Of a DNA stretch of 64,000 bases, positions 63,001-64,000 are shown piece after piece (the first letter of the stretch is position 1; every line of letters begins with the position of its first letter). The translations under genes were made by a program, and so were the position numbers. Under the pieces are notes generated by a model. The model saw only the letters and a list, made by a program, of their open reading frames with translations, was not told the DNA's origin and did no database searches. The stretch lies in NCBI GenBank assembly GCA_029378245.1, contig JARKIF010000101.1, forward strand, positions 1 to 64,000, given 5' to 3'. Origin of the DNA: Roridomyces roridus (taxonomy: Eukaryota; Basidiomycota; Agaricomycetes; Agaricales; Mycenaceae).

Positions 63001-63561
63001 TCGTAGAAGCCAATAGCCGAGTTGATGAAGAGGAGCAGGACGATACCGACGAAATCTAGTTGGGCGAGTCAGCGAATAAGGCAGAACCATGTCAAAGAGA
63101 TACACACCTTGCCAATCCGGAGCGCGACCCTCGCCGTTCGAAAGCGCAATAGCCACGAGGGCGGCGGCCTCCATAACCCAGGACAACGGATTCCACATGA
63201 AACTGAGGAACTGCAAAAAGGGATTCTGCTCCTCCGACTCGAGCTTGTTGGGCCCAAAGAGCCCCAACCGACGCTCAGCCTCCTCGGGGGCGAGACCGTT
63301 TTCGTCGCACTGGAGGAGCTTGAAGACGTCTTCGATGACGATGGTCTCGAGGTCGACCTTCTCCTTGTCGTAGAGGTCCTCGGCCTTGAGCTCGATGGTG
63401 CTCATGTCGACGTTGGCGTGGGTGGCCTTTTCCTCCTCGTGGGTGAACTCCTTGTACTCGCGTTTGGTGCGCGCGGGTTCAGCGGGAGGGGCATCGCCAG
63501 CAGGAGCAGGAGTGATGGCGGGGTCAGCGTCAGAGCCGGAGACCTTTTCTGTGTCGGCCAT
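60085..63561 (-). CDS. PMA1: Plasma-membrane H+-ATPase (P3A type)
   Basis: This protein pumps protons out of the cell using ATP and so energises nutrient uptake at the plasma membrane. About ten exons encode roughly 1000 residues, somewhat longer than yeast Pma1 (918). The N-terminus is acidic and Ala/Pro-rich ([20 protein letters not shown]). Helices 1-2 follow [20 protein letters not shown], and the actuator domain has [29 protein letters not shown] in helix 4 precedes the phosphorylation motif [33 protein letters not shown] and [19 protein letters not shown] are the nucleotide-domain hinge motifs; the last is split by an intron. The C-terminal tail ([20 protein letters not shown]) is Ser/Arg-rich like the autoinhibitory, phosphorylation-controlled tail of fungal Pma1. 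All key residues are present and no frame break was found. Confidence 0.95.
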
Positions 63562-63610
63562 GGCGAGAGGGAGGGGGAGGGGGAGGGGTGGGTGGTGGAG
63601 GGAGAGCGAT
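63562..63610 (-). promoter_or_regulatory. CT-rich leader of the H+-ATPase gene
   Basis: On the coding strand the 45 bases before the ATG are almost purely C and T (CCTCCCCCTCCCCCTCCC). Such pyrimidine stretches near the transcription start are typical of highly expressed filamentous-fungal genes. A possible ATAAAAAG element lies about 70 nt upstream of the ATG (near 63630). Confidence 0.5.
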
Positions 63611-64000
63611 TCTCGTATGCCATCTGCTTTTTATTTGCGAACCCATCACGAACAGGGAAACAGCAACAGATAGTCACAAAGCCGGCTAATCTTGATCCCT
63701 GTTTTCTAATCGTGCTTGTCTCAGCCCCGACGCCGGGCTCGGACGAGCGATTTCTGCCTCGGGGTGGTTGGAAGATGAGAGGAAAGAGGTATACGGCCGA
63801 GTTTAACCTTGGGCGCGGTCTAGTCCCTCGTTCTTGCACCCACAACTTGCCTAACGACGAGCTGATGTGAAACAACAGCGTGGGGTCTTCCCTGAGAAGT
63901 CTCTGACGGGTCTCGCGGACTACACACAAATTAGCAGACTCCTTGTTTCCGACCGCGGCGACGACTCTGACGAGACAGAAAGTGCCAGAAAAAACTGGGA
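63611..64000. other. Upstream region of the H+-ATPase, no gene seen
   Basis: About 390 bp to the window end. Plus-strand frames here are shadows; the region is probably promoter sequence of the ATPase. Confidence 0.4.

Noticed and set aside
60516..63870. Long frames on the plus strand opposite the proton ATPase
   Set aside because: They are shadows of a strongly biased GC-rich coding region and carry no domains.

Overview
The window comes from a filamentous fungus, most likely an agaricomycete basidiomycete. The genes are cut by many short GT-AG introns of about 45-60 nt with CTNAY-like branch sites. The gene set is typical of that group: a C2-NACHT STAND protein, several F-box-type paralogues, GMC oxidoreductases, a cytochrome P450, a Pma1-type proton ATPase, an NmrA-like gene and lineage-expanded families. 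No rRNA, tRNA, CRISPR array or bacterial feature was seen. The genus cannot be fixed from the sequence.

1-29.4 kb is a nest of transposable elements inside host genes. A full-length Copia element (119-7664, 5-bp target duplication CCCCT, intact 1503-codon polyprotein) interrupts a reading frame of an NmrA-like gene. Its two LTRs look unequal (1370 and 1554 bp) only because each has been hit by a different terminal-inverted-repeat element; without those, both are about 296-299 bp and nearly identical. A STAND NTPase gene starts at 8046. Its last exon was hit by two elements (12015-15047, 8-bp duplication; 15085-17372, 9-bp duplication), and the second of these carries two hAT-like MITEs. Removing the elements joins the scattered exon pieces in frame up to a stop at 17456. 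After a chimeric GMC/MFS pseudogene fragment, an F-box/LRR-like gene and a small SAM-like gene comes a multi-exon gene of a lineage-expanded family (minus strand, 20280-29420). A 7.1-kb Gypsy element (22118-29220, two identical 167-bp LTRs) sits exactly on the 5' splice site of one of its introns.

29.9-53 kb holds ordinary accessory genes and duplicates: DUF2855, GMC oxidoreductase, nucleotidyltransferase-like protein, an F-box/LRR pseudogene and a live paralogue, a dual-specificity phosphatase, a P450, a second nucleotidyltransferase-like gene, an F-box gene, an MFS transporter, an F-box pseudogene and a second, frameshifted GMC gene. The GMC and nucleotidyltransferase pairs lie on opposite strands in the two blocks, suggesting an inverted segmental duplication whose second block is decaying.

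53-64 kb holds a BTB/POZ protein, a gene-poor stretch, a C2H2 zinc-finger gene built from a duplicated finger pair, a hypothetical gene and an intact plasma-membrane proton ATPase with a CT-rich leader.

The most unusual content is the layered insertion record. Target duplications can be read as codons or as a splice donor, so the original host sequence can be followed through each insertion.
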